Origin: [Clostridium] celerecrescens 18A
GTDB lineage: Bacteria > Bacillota > Clostridia > Lachnospirales > Lachnospiraceae
DNA: 64,000 bases
Reading direction: 5' to 3'
Assembly (NCBI RefSeq): GCF_002797975.1
Contig: NZ_PGET01000001.1
Span: forward strand, 1,736,001-1,800,000
Shown: in pieces, positions 8,132-17,480 of the stretch
Layout: each line of letters begins with the position of its first letter
Numbering within the stretch: position 1 is the first letter of the stretch
Notes under the pieces: model-generated
What the model was told of the DNA's origin: nothing
Seen by the model: the letters and a program-made list of their open reading frames with translations, nothing else
Database searches by the model: none
Translations under genes and position numbers: made by a program

Positions 8132-9980
8132 AGCAGACTCCTCCCTTGAAATTCATAGCCCCACAGCCGGAACATCTTTCCCTGCAGTTGGGGGTGACTT
8201 TCGCATTGATGGCATTCTGCCATTCTCTCTTTAAAAATTCTTTTGATACGCCTGCATCAATAAAGTCCCAGGGGAACACTTCCTCTAAATCCCTTTCCCT
8301 GACCGTATAGAAATCCTCATCAAGGCCGCAGGTTTCAAAAGCTTTCATCCAGATATCATTTTTAAAATGTTCGGACCAGGAATCATACAAGGCGCCGTTT
8401 TTATAAACCTCTTCAATCAGGGAGGAGACTTTTCTGTCACCGCGTGCCAAAACACCTTCCAGAACCGTCAAGTCAGCTTCGTGATAATTATATTTTAAGC
8501 TCTTTTGATTCAGCATCTTCTTGAATTTATCTTTAACGATATAAGCTCTTTCCAAAAATTCTTCTTTTGTGCACATCCTTGCCCACTGGAACGGGGTAAA
8601 TGGCTTTGGAACAAAGAAGGAAGAACTTGCTACTACCTGGACCTTTCCATTTCTTTGATCCTTTGGAATTTCATAGTAGACTTCCGCCACCTTTTCCGAC
8701 AGTTCTGCTATCCCTTCCATATCCTCTACAGTTTCTGTAGGAAGCCCCAGCATAAAGTAAAGCTTTACCCGGTTCCAGCCGCCCTGAAAGGCTTCTCCCG
8801 CACCTTTTAAGATGATCTCTTCTGTCAGTCCTTTGTTAATAACATCACGAAGTCTTTGGGAACCCGCCTCTGGTGCAAAGGTTAAGCTGCTCTTTCTGAT
8901 ATCCTGTACCTTGCTCATGACATCAAGGGAAAAAGCATCGATACGAAGGGAAGGCAGAGAAATATTGACTCCCTTGTCCTTAAATTCATCAATCAGGAAA
9001 TTTACAATTCCCTCTAAATGGCTATAGTCACTGGAGCTTAAAGAGCTTAGGGAAATTTCTTCATGCCCGGTACTCTTTAAGAGCTTGCTGGCATAGTCTT
9101 TTAAGTATTCCAGACTGTGTTCCCTTAGTGGACGGTAAACATTACCGGCCTGACAGAAACGGCAGCCCCTGATGCAGCCTCTCATGACCTCTAAGACCAC
9201 CCGGTCCTGAGTTACCTTGATAAAAGGAACCACCGGCTTTTCAATGTAATAAGCCTCATCCATGGTTACAACTAACTGCTTCGTTACCTTTTCCTTTGCA
9301 TGGGGATTGTTGGGCTTCATGCTCTCTATGGTTCCATCCTCATGATAGGATACATCATAAAAAGCCGGTACGTAGATACCATCAATCTCTGAAGCCATCT
9401 CCAGAAATTCCCGGCGGGTTCCTCCATTCTTCTTATTTTCCTTATAACGGTCCATAAGCTCAAAATAAACGGTTTCTCCTTCGCCGATGTAGAACATGTC
9501 AAAGAATTCCGCCAAAGGCTCAGGATTGTAGGCACACGGGCCTCCGCCAATGATAATAGGATCTTCCTCTGACCGGTCCTCCCAGTGAAGGGGAATTTGT
9601 CCCAAATCAAGAACCTGGAGGATGTTTGTATAACACATTTCATATTGAAGGGTAATTCCAATAAAATCAAATTCCTTAATAGGATCCTGGGATTCCAAAG
9701 CAAAAAGAGGAATATGCTGCTCCCTCATAATCTGATCTAAATCCGTCCAGGGGGAAAAAATGCGCTCACAGTAAATATCCTCTCTACGGTTAAACATATC
9801 ATATAAAATCTGCATTCCTAAGTGGGACATCCCAATCTCATATACATCCGGGAAACACATGGCAAAGCGGATGTCTACGGCAGACTGGTCTTTTTTTACC
9901 ATATTTACCTCGCCGCCGATATAGCGGGCCGGTTTTTCAATTCTCAATAAAATCTCATCGCTTAGTGCTAATTTTCTCAT
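8115..9980 (-). CDS. TIGR03960-type B12-binding-domain radical SAM protein
   Basis: Radical SAM protein of 621 residues. It has an N-terminal cobalamin-binding-like region (DIRFAMCFPDVYEIGMSHLG; GGGPCAYNPEPLAEFFD), then the radical SAM core with the cluster motif GCIRGCRFCQAG, and a C-terminal Cys pair motif CRERCSGCG. The start at 9980 (MRKLALSD) has an AAGGA site; an ATG two codons earlier (9986) is equally possible, whereas the longer frame to 10013 has no good site. First gene after the promoter at 10122-10150. The substrate is unknown. Confidence 0.92.
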   Translation of the reverse strand: MRKLALSDEILLRIEKPARYIGGEVNMVKKDQSAVDIRFAMCFPDVYEIGMSHLGMQILYDMFNRREDIYCERIFSPWTDLDQIMREQHIPLFALESQDPIKEFDFIGITLQYEMCYTNILQVLDLGQIPLHWEDRSEEDPIIIGGGPCAYNPEPLAEFFDMFYIGEGETVYFELMDRYKENKKNGGTRREFLEMASEIDGIYVPAFYDVSYHEDGTIESMKPNNPHAKEKVTKQLVVTMDEAYYIEKPVVPFIKVTQDRVVLEVMRGCIRGCRFCQAGNVYRPLREHSLEYLKDYASKLLKSTGHEEISLSSLSSSDYSHLEGIVNFLIDEFKDKGVNISLPSLRIDAFSLDVMSKVQDIRKSSLTFAPEAGSQRLRDVINKGLTEEIILKGAGEAFQGGWNRVKLYFMLGLPTETVEDMEGIAELSEKVAEVYYEIPKDQRNGKVQVVASSSFFVPKPFTPFQWARMCTKEEFLERAYIVKDKFKKMLNQKSLKYNYHEADLTVLEGVLARGDRKVSSLIEEVYKNGALYDSWSEHFKNDIWMKAFETCGLDEDFYTVRERDLEEVFPWDFIDAGVSKEFLKREWQNAINAKVTPNCRERCSGCGAMNFKGGVCYETEI

Positions 9981-10121
9981 GGTCATTCCTTTTTTTATTT
10001 GCAGTTTATGCATCTATTTAGTAGATATCTGTTGTAAAGCTGTCAATGAAAACCAGCGGTTGCCTGACATTGCGGCCGCTTCGTTTTCCCCAACGAACCA
10101 TTCTTAATGATACTTTGCATA

Positions 10122-10150
10122 ATTATAGGATACTTTCGGTGATTAATCAA
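10122..10150 (-). promoter_or_regulatory. Sigma-A promoter of the TIGR03960-TIGR03936-rng-trkAH operon
   Basis: Read on minus: TTGATT (10145-10150), 17-base spacer, TATAAT (10122-10127). The leader of about 135 bases contains a TTCGTT/AACGAA hairpin. A second possible -35 (TTGACA at 10041-10046) nearer the gene lacks a good -10. Confidence 0.75.
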
Positions 10151-10243
10151 CTCCAAAATTACCTGTGGGGATCCGGACTTGGAAAAACTCATAGAACACA
10201 GAAATAGGCTACCCGGCATCCGTAGCTGGAATCTCTTTCTTTA

Positions 10244-10942
10244 CTAAAGCAGAGGCTGGCCAGCTTTTTGTCCTTTCTTTTCTATACCAACGGTTATCCA
10301 GGATACCAAAAGCAGCACACAGGCCATCCAAATCGCCTTTTCTCCCAACCGGTAGGATAGCCAGCCCCCAGTAAGGGCTCCGGTGAAAAAGGCCAACAAG
10401 ATTCCTGTGTAATGATATGCTCTTCTCCGGCACATTTTATCCTTTCTGACAAAACCTTCATAATACATTTCCGCACAGGAACGCATATTTCCCGTACAAA
10501 AAACCGGCGCATAGGCGGCATTTCCTCCAAAGTTCCGGAAGGTACAAAATTGCACCGCAGCGGCAAATGAAACCGCTGTATTGGCAAACAGGTGTGGCAG
10601 GGTGTGAGGAATGAAGCCGACCAAAAACAATACGGCAATTTCCAGAAACAAAATACCCGATATCCAATGGGTGTGTTTTTCTTTATAAATTTTATAAAAA
10701 ATATGCCTTGCGAGAAAAACCCCCAGCCAGAACGCTCCGATGGGTACAAATGCCTGCCCCATGCCTTTATAATCCTTTGAGAGGAAACGAATTGCAGCCA
10801 GAACGAAATTTCCTGTCTGGCCGGTGGCAAATACATTGCCTCTGTCAACATAAGAATAAGCATCCATTAATCCGCCTATTGCAGCCAAAAGCATGTGAAA
10901 TCCGATGTGGTCAGTAAACTTTATATTTGATTCATTTCCCAT
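10244..10942 (-). CDS. DUF1275 (YoaK-like) family membrane protein
   Basis: A 232-residue integral membrane protein with about six hydrophobic segments. The family's opening is clear: AAIGGLMDAYSYVDRGNVFATGQTGNFV, plus FCTGNMR in the middle. DUF1275 members have no settled function; some are proposed transporters. The start has an AAGGAG site and a consensus promoter (10986-11014). It is monocistronic, lying between the terminator of the dha operon and the promoter of the next operon. Confidence 0.9.
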   Translation of the reverse strand: MGNESNIKFTDHIGFHMLLAAIGGLMDAYSYVDRGNVFATGQTGNFVLAAIRFLSKDYKGMGQAFVPIGAFWLGVFLARHIFYKIYKEKHTHWISGILFLEIAVLFLVGFIPHTLPHLFANTAVSFAAAVQFCTFRNFGGNAAYAPVFCTGNMRSCAEMYYEGFVRKDKMCRRRAYHYTGILLAFFTGALTGGWLSYRLGEKAIWMACVLLLVSWITVGIEKKGQKAGQPLL

Positions 10943-10985
10943 ATGCCAATATCTCCTTAATTCCTAATGCCCATGGCCTCCTAAC

Positions 10986-11014
10986 ATTATAGTACATTCC
11001 TTCAGCAAGTACAA
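10986..11014 (-). promoter_or_regulatory. Sigma-A promoter of the DUF1275 gene
   Basis: Read on minus: TTGTAC (11009-11014), 17-base spacer, TATAAT (10986-10991), about 45 bases upstream of the start codon. Confidence 0.8.
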
Positions 11015-11079
11015 GGGCAGTTGTGGCCGATGAGCAGGATACCGTTAATCCTAATGTAAGCCCGAATCTCGGCATCCAT

Positions 11080-11118
11080 GATTAAAAGCGCGAAACCGGC
11101 AATGCCGGTTTCACGCTT
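11080..11118 (-). terminator. Terminator of the PTS-aldolase-dhaKL operon
   Basis: GAAACCGGC and GCCGGTTTC form a 9-bp GC-rich stem with loop ATT, extended by AAGCG/CGCTT arms, and on the minus strand are followed by TTTTAAT. It lies about 35 bases after the dhaL stop. Confidence 0.8.
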
Positions 11119-11151
11119 CCACATCAATACTCCCCTGATCATAATATTTTT

Positions 11152-11772
11152 TTACTTAGCCCCATAATAACTGGCAATCCCCTTAAATATCAACGTTCCA
11201 ACAACCGAACCGCCGTCTAAAATGCCAATGCTTCGATCTGCCGAATAAGCGGCACGTCCATGGACTGCCCGCATCTGCCGTGTGGCTTCTGAACCCTGTC
11301 CTGCTGCCTTCTCCGCTTCTATTACTGCCATTTCAGGATCAGATGCATATGAAACCAGGGCCTCTGCTCCCGGATACAGGGAATCAAGAATGGTCTTCTC
11401 TCCCACCTTTGATTCCGCCTTTTCCATGATGTTTTCCACTGCCGCAAGCAACGCCCCGGCTGCCTCTTCAAAGCTCGCCACTTCTTTTCCCTTTAACGCT
11501 TTTGCTAAGCCCATAAAGCCAAAAGAAGTGATCGTTCCCAAGGAAGATGGGGCGGAGGCATTGAACACCTTGCCGCATGCCAGGAAAAGTTTCCCAAGAT
11601 CCTTTTCCTCCGCAGTTTTTAAAAATTCCACCACTGCCCGGTAGCCGTCCTCCATAGAAATTCCTAGGTCCCCATCCCCGTTTACCTGATCCAGTTCCAC
11701 CAGATAATCCCGGTTTACAGACATTTCCTTACTGACCGCTTCCAGGATTCCTTTTACTGATTCCCGATTCAT
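11152..11772 (-). CDS. dhaL: Dihydroxyacetone kinase, ADP/ATP-binding subunit DhaL-like
   Basis: DhaL/DAK2-domain protein of 206 residues. The metal-nucleotide loop is intact (DQVNGDGDLGISM, with the three Mg-binding aspartates), as is the SSLGTI stretch. In E. coli the DhaL-bound ADP is rephosphorylated by the PTS protein DhaM; no dhaM is present here, so this pair either uses free ATP, or DhaM or another PTS donor is encoded elsewhere. It starts 11 bases after dhaK and is the last gene of the operon. The true substrate may be dihydroxyacetone or a related small ketose. Confidence 0.88.
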   Translation of the reverse strand: MNRESVKGILEAVSKEMSVNRDYLVELDQVNGDGDLGISMEDGYRAVVEFLKTAEEKDLGKLFLACGKVFNASAPSSLGTITSFGFMGLAKALKGKEVASFEEAAGALLAAVENIMEKAESKVGEKTILDSLYPGAEALVSYASDPEMAVIEAEKAAGQGSEATRQMRAVHGRAAYSADRSIGILDGGSVVGTLIFKGIASYYGAK

Positions 11773-11783
11773 GCTTATTCCCC

Positions 11784-12791
11784 CTATTTATTTGCATTTG
11801 TATAGAACGGAGTTTCTGCCGGAGCCAGAAGCAATTCCTTTAATTCCTGATCCAGTTTAAATATCGTTACAGAAAGGCCGGCCATTTCCATAGATGTAGC
11901 ATATTCCCCTATGTGGGGCATTACAATGCTGACTCCTGAACGGGAAAGGATCTGATGCACTTTTCTGTACACAATTAACTGTTCCTCCAAGGGGGTTCCA
12001 CCAAGGCCATTGACCATTACGGACACTTCGTCCCCGTCTTTCAAAGGCATATCCTTCGTGATCGTATTCACCAGCGTTTCTGCTATTTCGTCGGCGGTCA
12101 TCATCTTCCTCACCTCAATACCCGCTTCTCCATGAATCCCCATTCCAATCTCAATCTTATCATCTGCTATGGAAAAGGTCGGTTTTCCAGCCTTGGGAAC
12201 AATGCAGGGAGACAGGGCAACGCCCATAGAACGAATGTTGTTTAAGGCTTTGGCTGTTACATCCGCCACTTCCTCTAAGTTCCTCCTGTTATCGGCTGCT
12301 GCTCCCGCTATTTTAAAGGCATATACCATGCCTGCAACACCCCGGCGCTTCTCTGCATTTTCCTGGGAAGAGCTGGCAACATCATCCTTTACAAGTACTG
12401 CTTTTGTTTGAATATCGTCAAATTCCACTTCCTCACAAGCCATATTGAAATTAAAGCGGTCGCCGTTATAGTTTCCGTATAAACACAGCACGCCATTTCC
12501 CCTGTCACAGGCGCGGATCATGTCAGCCATCTTAGCCGCTGCCGGGGAAGCAAAGACTTCCCCTACTGCACAGCCGTCCAGCAGCCCTTTCCCAACATAT
12601 CCTAAAAATACCGGAAGATGTCCGCTTCCCCCTGCTGTTACTACGCCGACCTTCCCCTCCTTGACCGGATAATTGGAAACCAGCACATGATAATCATTAT
12701 GTAACAGCTTCACCTTATCACCATATGCACAGATAATGCCTTCCATGGTATCCTGCACGAACGCGTCCGCACTATTGATAATCTTTTTCAT
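11784..12791 (-). CDS. dhaK: Dihydroxyacetone kinase, substrate-binding subunit DhaK-like
   Basis: DAK1-domain protein of 335 residues, normal for DhaK. Both functional histidines are visible: the one in GGSGHLPVFLGYVGKG and the one in GMGIHGEAGIEV that forms the hemiaminal with the substrate carbonyl. DKSSS-type phosphate contacts appear as VKDDVASSSQ. With a PTS and a class II aldolase in the same operon, it probably recovers a ketose released by aldol cleavage. Erythrulose or other small ketoses are alternatives to dihydroxyacetone. Confidence 0.9.
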   Translation of the reverse strand: MKKIINSADAFVQDTMEGIICAYGDKVKLLHNDYHVLVSNYPVKEGKVGVVTAGGSGHLPVFLGYVGKGLLDGCAVGEVFASPAAAKMADMIRACDRGNGVLCLYGNYNGDRFNFNMACEEVEFDDIQTKAVLVKDDVASSSQENAEKRRGVAGMVYAFKIAGAAADNRRNLEEVADVTAKALNNIRSMGVALSPCIVPKAGKPTFSIADDKIEIGMGIHGEAGIEVRKMMTADEIAETLVNTITKDMPLKDGDEVSVMVNGLGGTPLEEQLIVYRKVHQILSRSGVSIVMPHIGEYATSMEMAGLSVTIFKLDQELKELLLAPAETPFYTNANK

Positions 12792-12823
12792 ATAATCCCT
12801 TTCTTTCTATGGTTCAGATCTAC

Positions 12824-12983
12824 CTAATTTTCCTTTACTCCCCAAGCACTGCGAAGCAGCTCCGGATATGGCTCCAAATGGGCATAATCATTAAACCTGG
12901 CGGATCCCTTCTTCCGAAATGGGCACATCCACATTGCATCGTTTAACACATTGCCGTCCATGCCGGATCAGATACAGCTTCAA
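12824..12983 (-). pseudogene. Remnant of a histidine phosphatase (phosphoglycerate mutase-like) gene
   Basis: Directly after the aldolase stop, an AGGAGG site is followed by a TTG codon (12983) and 30 codons that read KLYLIRHGRQ...CNVDVPISEEGIRQV before a stop at 12891. RHG is the catalytic signature of the histidine phosphatase superfamily, and SEEGIRQ is its typical follow-on. The superfamily is normally about 200 residues, so this is a truncation. In another frame (12824-12961) a 45-codon reading frame ends FNDYAHLEPYPELLRSAW before TAG; it could be the shifted C-terminal part of the same gene or of another gene. The original reaction cannot be told. Confidence 0.65.
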
Positions 12984-12998
12984 AGATCAATTTCCTCC

Positions 12999-13670
12999 TT
13001 ATCTTTCATTGGAAAACGAAATCTCTTTCGGATATTCCCACCGCTGCAGCTCCTCCTGAGCAAAGCCAACCGGCTCTTTTCCTCCGCCTGCTGTCAATGC
13101 CAGATAATATAATTCTGCCAGTTCTTCAATATAAGCGGCCTTTAAAAATGCTTCATAAACATCACGTTCATCCAACGCAACGGCTCCATGCTTTTCCAGT
13201 AAAAAGCAATCTGCCTCCAGGCAGCTTTCAATGACGCTGTCCGCCAGTCCAGTGGTTCCCGGACGTCCATAGGGAGCAACAGGGACGCGGGCTTTTGTCA
13301 GGCCTAAGTTAGCCACTTCATACACAACTGCCGGAATCGGCTTGTTTAGTAAGGCAAATGCAGTGGCATAGGCAGAGTGTGTATGGGCAATTGCCGCTGC
13401 TTTAGGTCTCTGCCGGTAGATCATAAGATGCATCAGGGTTTCGCTGGTCGGCCTTAAGCCAGACAAGTTTTCAATAACCCTGGCCTCCAGATCCATAACT
13501 ACCATATCCCTTGGAGTCAGCAAGTCCCGGTCAACGCTAGTTGGAGTAATGATTACATAACCGGTTACTAAATCCCTTGCACTGAAATTTCCGGACTTAT
13601 GCTTACACAAACCATCTCTCTGAGCACGTTTTGCAATTTCACACACATCCTTTTTTAATGTTTCAAGCAT
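12999..13670 (-). CDS. Class II aldolase/adducin family protein
   Basis: Zinc aldolase of the L-fuculose-1-phosphate / L-ribulose-5-phosphate family, 223 residues. The zinc ligands His96 and His98 (AIAHTHSAYATAFA) and His161 (LEKHGAVA) and the catalytic Glu77 (RPTSETLMH) are present; the phosphate loop is KHKSGNFSAR rather than the usual GTSGNxS. It probably splits the sugar phosphate delivered by the adjacent PTS. The start overlaps the regulator gene by 16 bases. Substrate is not deducible; fuculose- or tagatose-like phosphates are possible. Confidence 0.88.
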   Translation of the reverse strand: MLETLKKDVCEIAKRAQRDGLCKHKSGNFSARDLVTGYVIITPTSVDRDLLTPRDMVVMDLEARVIENLSGLRPTSETLMHLMIYRQRPKAAAIAHTHSAYATAFALLNKPIPAVVYEVANLGLTKARVPVAPYGRPGTTGLADSVIESCLEADCFLLEKHGAVALDERDVYEAFLKAAYIEELAELYYLALTAGGGKEPVGFAQEELQRWEYPKEISFSNER

Positions 13671-15751
13671 TCTAATCTCCTCTTTTCTTCTTCATTTTCG
13701 CAGACCAGCTGCAGTAATTCCAAAATATCATCTGCTGTCTTTGCCTCCTTTATGGAAGCCAGCTTCTTTTCATCTTCTAAAATATTGATTAACTGGTTTA
13801 ACGCTGCCAAATGGCTCTCATAATCCGGAGTTGCCAGTACAAAAATCACCTTTACCTCCATGTAATCATGCACCATTATGTTCTGAGGAAGCAAAAGCAT
13901 GGATAATCCTACATCATATACTCCTGCATCGATTCCAGCATGAGCAATCATGACATGGTCTGCAATTAGCATGATCTGCTGATGTTCGATAATATTAGAG
14001 ATAATCGTTTCAACATATTGGTATTTGATAATATTTTTATAAAGCAGGGGAACTGCTGCAAATTCTATGGCTTCCTTCCAGCCCATGCGTTCCTTAATGA
14101 TCCTGATGTTGGATCTTGTCAGCAATTCCCTTAGTTCCGGTTTCCTTTTCTCTATGGTTTCTCCTTCTCTCCGGTCAGACTGTACCATGTATGAGTCAAT
14201 TTCCATTCTCAGCTTCTGAAACACACTTTCATTTGTATGCTTTTTTATGATTTGGAGGATAGTCTCTACCTGGGGAAAGATCTCCCCTGAACTTTTCAGG
14301 CTATCAAATACATTTTTACGAAGCTTCTTTCTTCTTTCCTTGTCCAGCAAAGGTTCAATCACAAATTGTTTTTTTGATGTCTTTAAGGACGCTGTCGTAA
14401 ATACCAGGTCAAAGTCTTCCTCGTACTGATAGAATTGGCGCGCCGACATATAGTTCAGAAAGTCGATTTCCGGAAAGGTGTGCTTTAATGAGGTCAGAAG
14501 AAAATGGGATACTGTAATACCGTTCTGGCATACCACCACCGCCCTTGGGCGTCTGTCTGTTTTCTCTTCCTCATCCTCTCTGCTGGTCTGGGCAATAAAA
14601 ATCAGGGTAATATAAACAAGTTCACTTTCCGGAAATGACATTCCGATTATTTTTTCCAGAGGCGTCACAGACTTTTTCACCATGTCATGTACTTCCTGGT
14701 AAGCAGGAAGTACGTATTCGGAAATATCGGGGCCTATATGAAAATTATATCTGATGCGGTACAGGGCAGGCAGGCTGTGGTTCATGAGCAAATGTAAGGT
14801 ATTCTCTTTATTCTCAAAGCAAATGCAGGCGATCCGCTCAAAATTGCGGATGGTTTCCTCCACTGCCTGATAAACCTCTTCCTGCCCTGCAACAGCCTCC
14901 AAATGGGTGTTGATCTTCATGCTCTGGATATGGGCGGTAAAGTACATTGTTTCCTGAATGCTGTTTACCCCCTCGGCAGACAGGCAGGATTTGATCACCA
15001 TATATTCCTTTGTTCCTGCCACATGACGGAAGGTTTCCGGAACTATATCTAAAGCCATACCGTCCCGGATCCGCCTCAGCACCAGGGCGAAAAAGCACCG
15101 GTTCACTTCGATCATTTCGTCCGTAAAACGGGTCTTCAATTCTCCTTCAATGGTTTCCGTCATATTCCGCATATGCTCCATCTGCTTTTGAGTGATCTTT
15201 CCGATCCGAAAAACCGCTGCCTGCTGCCCACGTCCTGACAAAATATTTCGCAGTACCAGAAACAGCCGCTGCCTCAAATCATATTCCCGGCCTTCAAGCT
15301 GGTAGCCTTTTACCCTGCTGTATGTAAGTTGAATGCTTGAATCAGGCAGTTCATCCTTTAAGCGCTTTAAATCCGAAAGTACGGTATTTTTACTGGCCTT
15401 TAACTCAGTTATGAAATGCTGCAGCGAAAGTTCCTGCTGTTTTGAAAGCAGCATCAGCTGTATGATATCTCCCCGCTCATCCCTGGAAAGCCAGACATCC
15501 TGATTTTCCTGTTCCAGACGGGTGAAATCCAGTTGTTCTATGATCTCATTTGGGATGAGAATCCTCCCGTTATTCACCCGTTCCAGAATCGGCAGCTGCT
15601 GTTCCTCCAGATATTCATTAATTCTAGTAATCCCATACTCCAGTTGTTTTCTTGACAGATGCAATTTTGCTTCCAGAGCCTTTCCCGTAACAGATGCACT
15701 ATGATTAATAATTTCTTTCAAAATCAAGCAATTCCGTTGGCCGATTTTCAT
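13655..15751 (-). CDS. PRD-containing PTS-controlled transcriptional regulator (MtlR/BglG type)
   Basis: A 698-residue multidomain regulator: N-terminal helix-turn-helix region (about 1-170), two PRD modules (about 190-400; the second holds MNHSLPALYRIRY with the phosphorylatable His), a IIB-like domain (RAVVVCQNGITVSHFLL, Cys present) and a C-terminal IIA-like domain (VMIAHAGIDAG). PRD proteins of this architecture activate PTS operons and sense substrate and HPr through phosphorylation. It lies between the IIC gene and the aldolase gene, so it probably controls its own operon. Confidence 0.9.
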   Translation of the reverse strand: MKIGQRNCLILKEIINHSASVTGKALEAKLHLSRKQLEYGITRINEYLEEQQLPILERVNNGRILIPNEIIEQLDFTRLEQENQDVWLSRDERGDIIQLMLLSKQQELSLQHFITELKASKNTVLSDLKRLKDELPDSSIQLTYSRVKGYQLEGREYDLRQRLFLVLRNILSGRGQQAAVFRIGKITQKQMEHMRNMTETIEGELKTRFTDEMIEVNRCFFALVLRRIRDGMALDIVPETFRHVAGTKEYMVIKSCLSAEGVNSIQETMYFTAHIQSMKINTHLEAVAGQEEVYQAVEETIRNFERIACICFENKENTLHLLMNHSLPALYRIRYNFHIGPDISEYVLPAYQEVHDMVKKSVTPLEKIIGMSFPESELVYITLIFIAQTSREDEEEKTDRRPRAVVVCQNGITVSHFLLTSLKHTFPEIDFLNYMSARQFYQYEEDFDLVFTTASLKTSKKQFVIEPLLDKERRKKLRKNVFDSLKSSGEIFPQVETILQIIKKHTNESVFQKLRMEIDSYMVQSDRREGETIEKRKPELRELLTRSNIRIIKERMGWKEAIEFAAVPLLYKNIIKYQYVETIISNIIEHQQIMLIADHVMIAHAGIDAGVYDVGLSMLLLPQNIMVHDYMEVKVIFVLATPDYESHLAALNQLINILEDEKKLASIKEAKTADDILELLQLVCENEEEKRRLECLKH

Positions 15752-15752
15752 G

Positions 15753-17114
15753 TTACGCTCTTTCCTTTGCCAGGTCTTCCTTCTTTTCCTGAATCAGGCT
15801 TCTTGAATAGAGTACAAAGGACGCAATCCACAGAACCAGAATAATTAACGGAAGGAAATCTCCCTGCAGCGCCTTTACTGCGTGTGAAAATGCATAAGTA
15901 AATATAGGGCCGTCAATGCTTGAGTTTGAAATCATCTGCCCAGGCGCAAGCTCCACCGCTTTTGTGGTATTTGCCAGCTCTGTCATAAAGGGAGCAAAGG
16001 CAGTACCCACCCATAAAAATACCGGTGTAAAAATGGTACATTGAATCAGCATGCGCAGGATGTTTCCCCTGCACACCAGGTATGCTGGTACTGCAATGGC
16101 AATATTAATGATACCCGCAAAAGGTAAGATCTTATTGCCGGGAAGGATAAAGGACATAATAAGGGTCACTGGCACCGTCCAGATAACAGCCAGCCAAATC
16201 TCATTGGCCCCGCCAAGAAACGGCCAGTCTAAACCTACATACATCTCTCTGTCTGCAAATTTGCTCTGCATAAATTCTGAAACCGCATTGGAGATCGGCT
16301 CCAAAGCCTGCATGAAGTATTTTGAGATCACCGGGAATAAGGTGAGGGCAGTGGCACACTGTACTCCAAGAGTTAATATCCCTGCTAAATCGTACCTTGC
16401 CAAAGCTCCGAAAATAATTCCTAAAAGGAATCCCAAAATATGATTTTCCGCAAAAATACCTAGCTTTTCTTTTAAATCCTCTGCATTAAATGATTTATTA
16501 AGTCCAGGAATCTTCCGAAGGATACAGTCTACAATATACATAGGTGCCGTAAGAAAAACCATCTTATGAGTACAGGTGACTCCCGGAATACCGGAAAGCT
16601 TACTGATACGGTGCTGATGGAAATCAGCGGATTTCAGTTCAAAAACCACCTGAACTGCCGCAACGACAAACGCCACGATTACATTGCCGGTTATGTAGTA
16701 TACTGCAACAGCCGTAAAGATTTTACCCCATACATTCCATAAATCTGCATTAAAGGTATCCGTCTTGTTCATGGCCAGCATGATAATATTAATGACGATT
16801 AAAAGGGGAAACATCAAAAATGCATAAGGCCAGGACCAGGAAATCGTGGACATTGTGGTCCAGCCCCCATCGGTAATGGGAAGATCAATACCGGAAAACT
16901 TTAACATGGCAGTTGCTGCCGGTGTGATCACTCCGGTCATGTAGTTGATCAGCATGCTCATTCCGGAAAATGCTACACCAAGGGTTATGCCTGATGAAAC
17001 AGCGTCTTTTACTTTCATTTTAACAATTAACCCGGCTATGATAATGATTACCGGTACAAATACAGCAGCCCCAAGCCCCAGAAAGAAATTTACAGTATTT
17101 GCTAACATCTGCAT
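15753..17114 (-). CDS. gatC: PTS galactitol-type IIC permease
   Basis: Membrane component of a galactitol-family phosphotransferase system, 453 residues with about nine to ten hydrophobic segments. The opening (FLGLGAAVFVPVIIIIAGLIV and KVKDAVSSGITLGVAFSGM) and GIPGVTCTHK are typical of GatC-like IIC proteins. It transports a polyol or sugar coupled to phosphorylation. IIB and IIA are encoded directly upstream as separate proteins. The substrate may not be galactitol; this family also serves other polyols and pentitols. Confidence 0.9.
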   Translation of the reverse strand: MQMLANTVNFFLGLGAAVFVPVIIIIAGLIVKMKVKDAVSSGITLGVAFSGMSMLINYMTGVITPAATAMLKFSGIDLPITDGGWTTMSTISWSWPYAFLMFPLLIVINIIMLAMNKTDTFNADLWNVWGKIFTAVAVYYITGNVIVAFVVAAVQVVFELKSADFHQHRISKLSGIPGVTCTHKMVFLTAPMYIVDCILRKIPGLNKSFNAEDLKEKLGIFAENHILGFLLGIIFGALARYDLAGILTLGVQCATALTLFPVISKYFMQALEPISNAVSEFMQSKFADREMYVGLDWPFLGGANEIWLAVIWTVPVTLIMSFILPGNKILPFAGIINIAIAVPAYLVCRGNILRMLIQCTIFTPVFLWVGTAFAPFMTELANTTKAVELAPGQMISNSSIDGPIFTYAFSHAVKALQGDFLPLIILVLWIASFVLYSRSLIQEKKEDLAKERA

Positions 17115-17147
17115 CCTCTTTACCTCCTTATTTTACAAACTCTAAAT

Positions 17148-17453
17148 TTATAGATTCATCTTTTTGTAGTCCGCGATTGCTTTCAGCAGTTTATCAAACT
17201 CCTGGTCTTTCCCAATGCCTGTGAGAAATGCGATTCCATTGATCACAGGAATCGGATATTCCTTGGCATTTTTTACTATGGTAATATAGGCTGCGCTGCC
17301 GTCCATATAACGGTCAACAGACTTTAAATCCACTGCCTCCACTAAAGCATCCACTTTCTTTTCCTTTAACATGCGGTTTACCTTGCTTGCTACTGTCTGT
17401 GAAGTAGCCACTCCGCTTCCGCAGGCTACAATAACTCTGATTCCCATGGTCAA
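17148..17453 (-). CDS. gatB: PTS galactitol-type IIB component
   Basis: Cytoplasmic phosphocarrier of about 101 residues. The P-loop with the phosphorylated cysteine, VACGSGVATSQTVASKV, is at the N-terminus, as in GatB/SgcB. It receives phosphate from IIA and passes it to the substrate bound by IIC. The start could be the Met at 17453 or the third codon (17447). It sits 33 bases upstream of the IIC gene and 27 bases downstream of IIA. Confidence 0.92.
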   Translation of the reverse strand: MTMGIRVIVACGSGVATSQTVASKVNRMLKEKKVDALVEAVDLKSVDRYMDGSAAYITIVKNAKEYPIPVINGIAFLTGIGKDQEFDKLLKAIADYKKMNL

Positions 17454-17480
17454 AACCCTCCTCTGATTTCATACGGATCC

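Noticed and set aside
12824..12961. 45-codon frame as an intact small protein gene
   Set aside because: Its ATG has no ribosome site and lies inside the broken histidine-phosphatase frame; treated as part of the remnant.
16051..16443. Long plus-strand open frame of 130 codons
   Set aside because: It lies antisense within the PTS IIC gene, has no ribosome site and reads as low-complexity complement of membrane codons.
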